This document shows, one piece after another, positions 55,354 through 63,800 of a DNA stretch of 64,000 nucleotides. Position 1 is the first letter of the stretch; the number at the start of each line of letters is the position of its first letter. The DNA is from Paludisphaera mucosa. GTDB taxonomy: Bacteria; Planctomycetota; Planctomycetia; Isosphaerales; Isosphaeraceae. The position numbers and the translations under genes were made by a program. Below the pieces are notes generated by a model. It was not told the DNA's origin. It saw nothing but the letters and a program-made list of their open reading frames with translations, and did no database searches. The DNA lies in contig NZ_JARRAG010000002.1 of the NCBI RefSeq assembly GCF_029589435.1, positions 1,240,001 to 1,304,000 of the forward strand, in the 5' to 3' direction.

Positions 55354-57837
55354 TCAGCGCCGCACGGCGAGCGACCGCAGGGCCGGGCGGGACGCCACGC
55401 GGGGGGCGGCCCGGACGACGGGGGCGGGCTGCGTGACCAGCACTTCGGTCCCGAAGACTCGGACGTAGTTCGTGCCGGGACTGGCGACCCCCTGGCCGCC
55501 CAGGTAGGTGCCCGCCGTGCTGCTCAGGCCCTGCGTGGGGGTGCCGATGATCGTCAGGCGGTAGGGGCGGCAGAGCGGCAGCGTCCGCGCCACGGGCGAC
55601 AGGGTGACCGTGCGGGCCGTCGCGTCGTACACCGCCGACGCCAGGGCGACGGTCACGTCGTCGCGCGTGCCGAAGCGTCCGTCGCGCCCGGCCGTGGTCA
55701 GGACGTAGTTCGCCAGGCTCGAGGCCGACTGCGGATTCATGTCCTGGCTGAACGCGACCACGAGGGTCGTCTTCTGGTTGTGGACGCCGTGGCGCGCCAG
55801 GCTGGTGACGATCGGCGCGCCCGCGGCCTGAGAGACCATCGTGTAGCTCAGGCTCGACTGGAAGCCGTTGCCCGTGGCGGTGATCTGGAAGCCGTACTGG
55901 CCCGTGCCGGTCGCCGTCCCGCTGAGCAGGCCGCCCGGCGAGAGCGTCAGGCCCGGGGGCAGGGCGCCGAAGGTCACGTCCCACGCGGCGGGGCCGCCGC
56001 TGGTCGTGAACTGGAGGTTGAACGGCGCGCCGAGCACGGCGTTGGGCGCGACGCCCGGCGAGATCGTCCCCTGCGCGACCTGCTGGACCGTCAGGTAGAC
56101 GAACGACCTCCCCCTCAGCCCGTTCGGCTGGGCGACGTCGACCAGGAGCTGGAAGGGCCCGCTCTGCGTGGGCGTACCAGTGATCAGGCCCGAGGCGGAC
56201 ATCGTCAAGCCGGCCGGCAGCGGCACGCTCTGGGGATCGAGCGTGTAGGTGTACGGCCTCGCCGCGTCGCCGCCCGAGGGCGTCAACTGCAGGGTGTACG
56301 GTTGGCCCGCGAACGCGGGGAGGGGATTCGCCGGCAGGGCCCCGGGCGACGCGAACGTCTTGTTGTACGAGAGGCCGGTGATGCTGACGGCGAAATCCTG
56401 CATATTCAGCGTGCTCGCCGTGGCGGCGACGTCGAGCTGATGATCGCCGTCGAAATCGCCGACCCCGAAGGCGACGACCTGGCGCGTCCATCCCTCATAA
56501 ACCCCGTCGTCGGCGTTCGTATACGCGACGTAGAGCTTGAAGACGCCGAAGCCGCCCTGGCCGTCGCCCGTGCCGACGGCGAAGGTCGTCCCCTGCCGCG
56601 AGGCGAACGACGCGCCGATGTCCATGTTGCCGTCGAGGTTGAAATCGCCCACCTGGAGGAACCCGTAGTACTGGTCCGAAGCGCCGGCGGCGACCACGTT
56701 GAACGACGCCGCACCCCCCGTCGGCGTCGTGTTGAGGTAGACGCTCACCGGCGCGGGCACGTCGTTCCAGGTGTGGATGCCGGGATCTATGGTGCCGGCC
56801 AGGTTCAGCGAGACCGGGTTCGGCGTCGAGATCAGGTCCATCTTGCCGTCGTTGTTGAAGTCGGCGGCCTGCAGGTTGAACCCGAGCACCGACCCGACGC
56901 TCGGCACGAACGTGGGCGTCACCCGGGCGAACTCGCCGCCGCCGGGGTTGCTGTAGAAGGACACGCCCTGCTGTTCCGGGATCACCATGTCGAGCCGGCC
57001 GTCGCCGTTGAAGTCGGCCAGGATGGGCTGGACGTTCCCCGGCCCGGCGGAGGCGAACCCATCGTTCAGCAGGGGGACCGCCTCGCGGACCGTCACCGTG
57101 GCGACGGCGTCGGGCAGGAACTGGCCGTCCCAGGAGCCGCCGGGAGGAGGGGCCTGGGCGAGGAAGATGCTGAAGCCGGCGAGCTGGCCGCCGCCGACAT
57201 AGTCCGGCACGGCCAGGTCGGGCAGGCCGTCGCCGTCGACGTCTCCCATGGTCAGGCTCGAACTGCCGACGTAGTCGGCGTGGTGGAGGGTCGACGCGTC
57301 CGGGGTCAGCAAGAACGTGGCACCGACCGGGTCGTACACGAACAGGCTGATCTTGCCGCCCGTCCCCAGTCTCAGGACGTCCTGCGAGCCGTCGCCGTTG
57401 ATGTCCAGCACCGCGAAGTGGCCCCAGCTCCAGGCCTTGACGTCGCCGGAGGCCGTGGGGCCGGGGATGACCTTGAGCCCGCCGTTCGGGTCGGCCAGGT
57501 AGGCCTGGGCGAAACCGCCGCGACTGCTCCCGACGAGTTCCTCGCCGGGGTAATAGCCGACCGTCTCGGTGATCCCCCCGCCCATCACGAGGTCGGTCAG
57601 GCCGTCCTTGTTGAAGTCGATCGGCTTGCCGTAAACGTCCTGCGTGACCGCGATGTTGGCGTGGAAGTACGAGGCGAGCTCGCCGTGGGCGGACGACGGC
57701 ACGACGCCCCACTCGGTGGGACGGCTGGCCAGGGCTCCCGAGGTGAACAGCACCGGGGCCCCGGAGAGCAACTCCCGGCGCTCCATGCTCTCGACGTTGA
57801 GGAGTGAACGGCGACGACGGCGTTCGGTCGGACTCAT
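55354..57837 (-). CDS. Large surface protein: MERRELL motif, VCBS/FG-GAP propeller, Ig-like domains
   Basis: An 827-residue exported protein. It opens TERRRRRSLLN then VESMERRELLSG, the same planctomycete N-terminal motif as the protein at 18741. The first half (about 60-470) has at least six VCBS/FG-GAP calcium-loop repeats of the form DFNxDG (PIDFNKDGLTDLVMGG, VLDINGDGSQDVL, GDVDGDGLPDLAV, ADFNGDGRLDMVI, ADFNNDGKMDLIS, GDFNLDGNMDIG). Two putative Ig-like He_PIG domains follow (about 480-680, with LPAGLTMSASGLITGTPTQ and LPPGLTLSPGGLLSGTAT). The C-terminal unit resembles that of the other giant. Probably a calcium-stabilised envelope or adhesion protein; the gene is bracketed by inverted 173-base elements. 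Confidence 0.87.
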   Translation of the reverse strand: MSPTERRRRRSLLNVESMERRELLSGAPVLFTSGALASRPTEWGVVPSSAHGELASYFHANIAVTQDVYGKPIDFNKDGLTDLVMGGGITETVGYYPGEELVGSSRGGFAQAYLADPNGGLKVIPGPTASGDVKAWSWGHFAVLDINGDGSQDVLRLGTGGKISLFVYDPVGATFLLTPDASTLHHADYVGSSSLTMGDVDGDGLPDLAVPDYVGGGQLAGFSIFLAQAPPPGGSWDGQFLPDAVATVTVREAVPLLNDGFASAGPGNVQPILADFNGDGRLDMVIPEQQGVSFYSNPGGGEFARVTPTFVPSVGSVLGFNLQAADFNNDGKMDLISTPNPVSLNLAGTIDPGIHTWNDVPAPVSVYLNTTPTGGAASFNVVAAGASDQYYGFLQVGDFNLDGNMDIGASFASRQGTTFAVGTGDGQGGFGVFKLYVAYTNADDGVYEGWTRQVVAFGVGDFDGDHQLDVAATASTLNMQDFAVSITGLSYNKTFASPGALPANPLPAFAGQPYTLQLTPSGGDAARPYTYTLDPQSVPLPAGLTMSASGLITGTPTQSGPFQLLVDVAQPNGLRGRSFVYLTVQQVAQGTISPGVAPNAVLGAPFNLQFTTSGGPAAWDVTFGALPPGLTLSPGGLLSGTATGTGQYGFQITATGNGFQSSLSYTMVSQAAGAPIVTSLARHGVHNQKTTLVVAFSQDMNPQSASSLANYVLTTAGRDGRFGTRDDVTVALASAVYDATARTVTLSPVARTLPLCRPYRLTIIGTPTQGLSSTAGTYLGGQGVASPGTNYVRVFGTEVLVTQPAPVVRAAPRVASRPALRSLAVRR

Positions 57838-58387
57838 GACGGCGTCCCATGGAGAGAGGCGGGAGAGGCTCCCTGGCTCGGGAGGGCGGGGATGGATCCT
57901 CGAAACCGCCGGCCGGTGCGGTGGGAGGATCGATGGTCGTGCACCTGCCCAACTTCGCGCAGATAGCCTAAAGCTAAGTCGCCCCGCGTGGCATTGCTAA
58001 CAGGATGGACCGGAAATTCGGAAAAATCCTGGAATGGCTGTGAGGCCTGGGTCTCTTCCAACTCCGACGGGTCTTTCGAGGCGCGACGGTTGACGGCCGG
58101 TCCCGACGCGCAGGTATGGAGATGAGGCCGTCGCCGAAGGTCGCGGCCCTGACCAAAACGGCCTTCCCCCCTCGCGGGGGAAGGCAGACCCCGCAGGGGT
58201 CGGATGAGGGGGAAGACGAGCAGGGACGCCGCCGGAATCCGCGGTCCGGCCTCTCCTTCGGGCAACGGCTGCTTGCTGGTCTCCCCCTCATCCGGCCCTT
58301 CGGGCCACCTTCCCCCGCCGGGGGGGAAGGCCGTCAAGCTCGGCGCCGCGTCGGTCGTTCGGTCGAACCTGGGGATCGGAGAGAGAT
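57838..58387. other. Repeat-containing intergenic region between divergent genes
   Basis: 550 bases. It contains the inverted 173-base element at 58160-58332; a lower-GC patch at about 57950-58070 is the likely promoter zone of the surface gene. No credible gene. Confidence 0.6.
58160..58332. repeat. 173-base MITE-like element, inverted copy
   Basis: Reverse complement of the element at 55141 in both arms and, partly, in the core (GACGAGCAGGGACGCCGCCG is identical to the reversed copy). The central 45 bases have diverged. It is the same length, 173 bases, as the copy on the other side of the surface gene. Confidence 0.8.
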
Positions 58388-58882
58388 ATGTTGCGTCGAA
58401 CGCGTTGGATCATGATCCCGGCCTGCCTGATCCCGGTCGCGATCGCGGTCGCGGCCGCGCTGGGGGCGGAGGTCGCGGAGGCTCCGGGGGGGATCACGGT
58501 CGACGAGGTCGTCGAGCTGTGGAAGCCCGAGATCCGGGGGACGAGGGATTATCGGGCCATCGGCTCGTCGCCCAAGGAGACGCCCTCGATCGCGGGGTAC
58601 ACCTTCCGGATCGAGGGCCCGTCGTTCGAGGACCTGTGGAACCACTACGCCGACCTCTGCGGCTTCCCGAAGCGGTACGAGGCGAAGACGTTCCAGATCA
58701 CGGGCGACGTCGGCCCCAGGGGGAGCTACGTCGTCTCCGACCTCCCCGCGACCGTCGCGCCCATCGTTCGCGGGCCGAGCCTCTTCCTGCTGAAGACCGA
58801 CCGGTACACCGTCACGGCGACGATCTCGCCCGACCCCGACGGCAAGGCCGTCCGCGGCAGCATCGTCGCGGTGACGCCGTAA
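58388..58882 (+). CDS. Hypothetical exported protein (164 aa)
   Basis: A 164-residue protein with signal-anchor or signal peptide at about 9-27 (IMIPACLIPVAIAVAAALGA) and a compact domain that includes RIEGPSFEDLWNHYADLCGF and YVVSDLPATVAPIVRG. I do not recognise the family. CGGAGAGAT directly precedes the ATG at 58388. The ankyrin protein gene follows after 19 bases on the same strand, so the two are probably co-transcribed. Confidence 0.68.
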   Translation: MLRRTRWIMIPACLIPVAIAVAAALGAEVAEAPGGITVDEVVELWKPEIRGTRDYRAIGSSPKETPSIAGYTFRIEGPSFEDLWNHYADLCGFPKRYEAKTFQITGDVGPRGSYVVSDLPATVAPIVRGPSLFLLKTDRYTVTATISPDPDGKAVRGSIVAVTP

Positions 58883-58901
58883 TCCCGGCAGGAGCCACGG
58901 C

Positions 58902-59471
58902 ATGGCCGACAGGTCGCGATTCCGAGTCGGACTGCGGGTCCGCACGCTGCTCTTGCTGATCGCGGCCGTGGCCATCGGCCTCGGGGCCTACATCCGCCAT
59001 CGGCGGTGGGAGGAGAGGCGCGAGGAGTTGCCGTATGAGATCCTCAGGGCCGCGCAACTCGGCGACGCCCCCCTGATCCGCAGCCTGCTCGCCGAGGGGG
59101 CGGACGTGAACTCGGTCACCGACGGCCGCTTCCCCTGGACGCCGCTGATGAACGCCGCCTTCCACGGCAGGACCGATTGCGTGCGGCTGCTGCTGGAGAA
59201 CGGCGCCGACCCCGACCGCCAGGACCTCGACTTCTACAGCGCGATCACCCTGGCCGCCGCCGAAGCCCACTGGGACATCGTGCGCATCCTCGTCGAGCAC
59301 GGCGCCGACACGACCAGGGGCGACCTCTACAGCACCACCGCCCTGGGCTACGCCCGCCGCCAGGGCGAGGACGAGATGATCCGCTACCTGGAGTCGAAGA
59401 CGCCTGGAAAAGGATCGCAGGGCGATGCGGCGGCGTCGTCGGACGAGACGGACGAGGGGCCTGGCGGTTGA
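58902..59471 (+). CDS. Membrane-anchored ankyrin repeat protein
   Basis: A 189-residue protein with one N-terminal membrane helix (about 13-31, LRVRTLLLLIAAVAIGLGAYI) and three to four ankyrin repeats: ILRAAQLGDAPLIRSLLAEGADVN, PLMNAAFHGRTDCVRLLLENGADPD, TLAAAEAHWDIVRILVEHGADT and ALGYARRQGEDEMIRYL. Ankyrin repeats mediate protein-protein contacts; the partner may be the exported protein encoded 19 bases upstream. The tail is Ser/Asp/Glu-rich. GGAG lies nine bases before the ATG at 58902. Confidence 0.85.
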   Translation: MADRSRFRVGLRVRTLLLLIAAVAIGLGAYIRHRRWEERREELPYEILRAAQLGDAPLIRSLLAEGADVNSVTDGRFPWTPLMNAAFHGRTDCVRLLLENGADPDRQDLDFYSAITLAAAEAHWDIVRILVEHGADTTRGDLYSTTALGYARRQGEDEMIRYLESKTPGKGSQGDAAASSDETDEGPGG

Positions 59472-59701
59472 CGGTGGGGGGGCCGAAGGCCTCCGCCGGG
59501 CCACGGGTTTCAACGTCGTCGATCCCGACGCCAGGCCCGATTTTCCGGATGCATGTCGGTCGAGGCGGGCGCGTGGGCCGGCTCTCGGCCCGGGGGTTCG
59601 CGATGCGCGGTCGGGCCGCCGCGGTGGATTCTGCTGGAGAAACGGGGTCGGCCGTATAGAATTACTCGGAGTCGTTCGGAACTTCCACCCCGGAGGCCGT
59701 C

Positions 59702-59956
59702 ATGCACCTCTACCGGCAATTCGACGACGACGTGCGGCTTTGCAAGCGGACCACGATCGGCGTGTTCGTCGGGCTCGCCGCCGCGCTCGCCTGGGCGTTG
59801 GGCTACGCCTCGCTCTACGGCACGAACGACCTGCCGATGGCCGCCTTCCTCGCTCGGTGGTCGTTGGCGCTCGGAGCCCCCTTCGTCATCGGCGGGATCC
59901 TCTGCGGCGCCGCGATCCACCTCCTCCGCGAGCGTGCGCCGAAGGGGCGGCCCTGA
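59702..59956 (+). CDS. Small membrane protein (84 aa)
   Basis: An 84-residue protein with two membrane helices, FVGLAAALAWALGYASLY (about 22-39) and LALGAPFVIGGILCGAAIHLL (about 54-74), and short charged ends. CGGAGGCCGTC directly precedes the ATG, a strong ribosome site. No recognised family. It is convergent with cheR, whose stop lies 21 bases away. Confidence 0.68.
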   Translation: MHLYRQFDDDVRLCKRTTIGVFVGLAAALAWALGYASLYGTNDLPMAAFLARWSLALGAPFVIGGILCGAAIHLLRERAPKGRP

Positions 59957-59976
59957 GGCCGGGGCGCCCGCGACGC

Positions 59977-60825
59977 TCAGGGCGTGGCGCGCTTCTGGTA
60001 GATGCGGTCCTCGGCGTGGAAGTCGGCGAAGGCGTCGGCGTGGCGGGAGAAGCGGAGGTTCTCCTTGGAGCCCAGGCCGAGGAACCCCTTGCGGACCAGG
60101 GCCTCCTGGAAGAGGCCGATGGCGCGGTCCTGGAGTTCGCGGTCGAAGTAGATCAGGACGTTGCGGCAGGAGACGAGCTGGACCTCGGCGAAGACGGAGT
60201 CGCTGACGAGGTTGTGGTCGGAGAAGACGATCCGCCGCCGCAGGCTGCGGTCGAAGACGGCCGCGCCGTAGCGGGCGGTGTAGTAGTCGGAGAGCGAGGA
60301 CCGGCCGCCGGCGCGGCGGTGGTTCTCGGTGAACAGCGGGATCCGGTCCAGCTCGTAGACGCCGGCCTCGGCCTTCTTGAGCGCGCCGCGGCTGACGTCG
60401 GTGGCGTAGAAGATGGTGCGCTCCTCCAGGCCCTCCTCGCGGAAGAGGATGGCCAGCGAGTACGCCTCCTCGCCGGTGGCGCAGCCGGCGACCCAGACCT
60501 TGAGCCAGGGGTAGGTCTTCAGGTAGGGGACGACCTTCTCGCGGAGGGCGCGGAAGTAGGACGGGTCGCGGAAGAACTCGCTGACCTGCACGGTGAGGTA
60601 CGACAGCAGCGTCGGCAGGGTCGTCGGGTCGTGCAGGACGCGGTCCTGGAGCTGCGAGAAGGTGTCGCAGCCGAACTGGTCGCGGGCCAGGTGCAGGCGG
60701 CGGCGGATGGACTCGCGCGCGTAGCCGCGGAAGTCGTAGTGGTAGCGCTGGAAGACGGCCTCGAGCAGGAGCCGGATCTCGATGTCCGCGGTCGCGTCGG
60801 GCGTCGCCGGCCCGTCGCGGCTCAC
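59977..60825 (-). CDS. cheR: CheR-type protein-glutamate methyltransferase
   Basis: A 282-residue SAM-dependent methyltransferase. CheR_N-type helices precede LTVQVSEFFRDPSYFRALRE (from 77), then the SAM motif GCATGEEAYS (114-123), ATDVSRGALKKAEAG, RRRIVFSDHNLVSD and LVSCRNVLIYFD. Family members methylate chemoreceptor glutamates; no receptor or CheB gene is seen here. The start is a GTG at 60825, which overlaps the TGA of the upstream sensor kinase as GTGA; this is inferred from the frame and the overlap, since the frame continues open further upstream without homology. The two proteins are thus probably made together and linked in one signalling pathway. Confidence 0.9.
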   Translation of the reverse strand: MSRDGPATPDATADIEIRLLLEAVFQRYHYDFRGYARESIRRRLHLARDQFGCDTFSQLQDRVLHDPTTLPTLLSYLTVQVSEFFRDPSYFRALREKVVPYLKTYPWLKVWVAGCATGEEAYSLAILFREEGLEERTIFYATDVSRGALKKAEAGVYELDRIPLFTENHRRAGGRSSLSDYYTARYGAAVFDRSLRRRIVFSDHNLVSDSVFAEVQLVSCRNVLIYFDRELQDRAIGLFQEALVRKGFLGLGSKENLRFSRHADAFADFHAEDRIYQKRATP

Positions 60826-63800
60826 CGCGGCATCCAGACGCGGACGAGCGAGAGGATCTTCTCGACGTCGAGCGGCTTGGCCATGTAGTCGTTGGCGCCG
60901 GCCTCCAGGCAGTTCGCCTGGTCGTCCTTCATGGCCTTGGCGGTGAGCATGATGACGGGGAGCTTCTTCCACTCGGGGCGCTTGCGGATCTCGCGGGTGG
61001 CGGCGAGGCCGTCCATCTCGGGCATCATGACGTCCATGAGCACGAGGTCGATCTTGCGCTCGGGGTCGGCGGCGGACTTCTCGAGGGCGGCGAGCGCCTC
61101 CAGGCCGTTGCGGGCGATCTGGACGACGGCCCCGCGGGGCTCGAGGATGCTGGTGATGGCGAAGACGTTGCGGACGTCGTCCTCGACGACGAGGATCCGG
61201 CGGCCTTCCAGGGCCGAGTCGCGGACCATGGCCTTCTCCAGCATCCGCTGCTGCTCGGCGGGCAGGTCGGAGACGACCTGGTGGAGGAAGAGCGTCACCT
61301 CGTCGAGCAGCCGCTCGGGCGACTTCGCGCCCTTGATGATGATCGACTTCGAGTACCGCCGCAGCCGCTGCTCCTCGGCGTCGGACAGCTCGCGGCCGGT
61401 GTAGACGATGACCGGCGGGAAGGCGTAGGCGTCCTCGCGGCTGAGGGTCTCCAGCAGCGAGTAGCCCGAGGCGTCGGGGAGCGAGAGGTCGAGCACCATG
61501 CAGTCGAAGGTGGTCTCGCGGAGCCGCTCCAGGCACTCGGCGGCCGTGCCGATCCCGGTCGTCTCGACGTCGTGCAGGGCGAGCAGCCTGCGCAGGCTGT
61601 CGAGCTGCACCGGGTCGTCCTCGACGACCAGCACGCGCCGCAGCCGCTGGGCCAGCCGGGTCTCGATCAGACGCAGGGCGTCGGCCAGCTCCTCGCGCTT
61701 GACGGGCTTGAGCATGTAGCCGACGGCCCCCAGCTCCAGGGCCGTGCGGGCGTGGTCGCCGGCGGAGACGACGTGGACGGGGATGTGCCGGGTCCGCGCG
61801 TCGTGCTTGAGGCGGTCGAGCACCGACAGGCCGGAGTGGTCGGGCAGGCCGATGTCCAGCAGCACGGCGCTCGGCAGGAACTGGACCGCGACCGCCACGG
61901 CCTCCTCGGCCGAGGAGGCGATCAGGCACTGGAAGTCCAGCTCGCGGGTCAGGTCGTACAGGACGCGCGCGAACGACGGGTCGTCCTCGACGACCAGGAT
62001 GACCCGGCGGTCGGAGGTCAGCCGCTCGCGGTCGTCCTCGACCTGCCGCGTCCAGGTCGGGGCCGCCGGCCGCGTCCCGGGCGACAGCGGCGCGGGCGTC
62101 GCGGCGCGGGACGGGGCGGGCGGCGGCGGCTGGTCGAGGATCGGGCCGCGGGCCCGCGCGAGGGCGGCGTCGTAGGTCTCGGGGATCGTGACCGTGAACG
62201 TGCTGCCCCGGCCCGGCTCGCTCTCCAGGCGGATCTCGCCGCCGAGCAGCCGCGCCAGCTCGCGCGAGATCGAGAGGCCCAGGCCGGTCCCGCCGAACCG
62301 GCGGTTCGTGGTGCCGTCGGCCTGGCGGAAGGCTTCGAAGACCACCCCGTGCTGCTCGCGGGCGATGCCGATGCCGGTGTCGGTCACGGCGAACGCGATC
62401 CGGCCGTCGGCCGCGCGGCCGACGGCGATCGTCACCTCGCCGCGCGGGGTGAACTTCATCGCGTTCGAGAGCAGGTTCCGGAGCACCTGCTCGAACCGCT
62501 GGCGGTCGGTGACGACGACCTCCGGGCAGCCGGGCGCGAGCTTCGCCTGGAACGCCAGCCCCTTCTGCGCGGCGACGGGCTCGAAGGTGCGGCGGAGGCC
62601 GTCCATGAGCCGGGCGAGCGACACCGTCTCGGGCCGGATCTCCATGTGGCCCGCCTCGATCTTCGAGAGGTCGAGGATGTCGTTGATCAGGACGAGCAGG
62701 TCGTTGCCCGCGGCCTGGATGGTCTCGGCGTACCGGACCTGCTCGTCCGACAGGTTCCCCTCGGGGTTGTCGGCGAGCAGCCGGGCCAGGATCAGCGACG
62801 AGTTGAGCGGGGTCCGCAGCTCGTGCGACATGTTGGCCAGGAAGTCGGACTTGTACTGGCTGGCCTGCTCCAGGTCGCGGGCCTGCCGCAGCAGCGAGTC
62901 CTTGGCGGAGACCAGCTCGTCGCGCTGGGCCTCCAGCATCGAGGCCTGCTCCTCCAGTTGCGCGTTGGTCTGCTCCAGCTCGGCCTGCTGGAGTTCGAGG
63001 CGGGTCTGCGACTCCTTGAGGGCCCTCCCCTGCTCCTCCAGCTCCTCGTTGGAGACCCGCAGCTCCTCGGACTGGGTCTGCAGCTCTTCGGACTGGCGCT
63101 GGGTCTCTTCCAGGAGATTCTGGAGGTGGAGCCGGTAGTTGGCCGACTTGACGGCGACGCCGACGGTGCCGGAGACCATCTCCAGGATCTGGATCGCGCG
63201 ATCGTCCAGCGGGTGGACGAAGCCCAGCTCGAGGACCCCCTTCACGGCCTCGTCGGCGACGAGCGGGGCGATGACCAGGTGCCGGGGCTTCCCCTTGCCG
63301 AGCGCCGAGCCGAAGGCCAGGTAGCCGTCGGGGACGTCGCGGACGACCGTGGTCCGGGCGTCGACGGCGGCCTGGCCGAGCAGGCCCTCGCCCGCGCCGA
63401 ACCGCTCGGGGGTGTCGCCCGGCGAGGGGACGCCCAGGGTGGCGACGCGGCGGTAGTCGGCGCCCGACTCGACGAAGAAGGCGCCGGCGTGGGCGTCGAG
63501 GTAGCCGGACAGGAACTTCAGCACGCTCTGGCCGAGCTGCGCCAGCCGCTGCTCGCCGACGATCGCCGCGCTCAGGCCGAGCTGGCCCGCGCGGAACCAG
63601 TCCTGGCGCCGCCGGATGAGCATCGATCGCCGCAGCAGGTAGCCCACCGTCAGCGACAGCAGGGCCCCCAGGACGCCCGTCAGGACGCCGCTGCCGACGG
63701 CCACCTGGTAGGCGAAGTCCATCTCGGCCAGCCGCCGGCCGCGTTCCGCCTCCTCCTCCCCCTGCATCTCGGCGACCAGGGCGCGGAGGGCGTCCATCGC

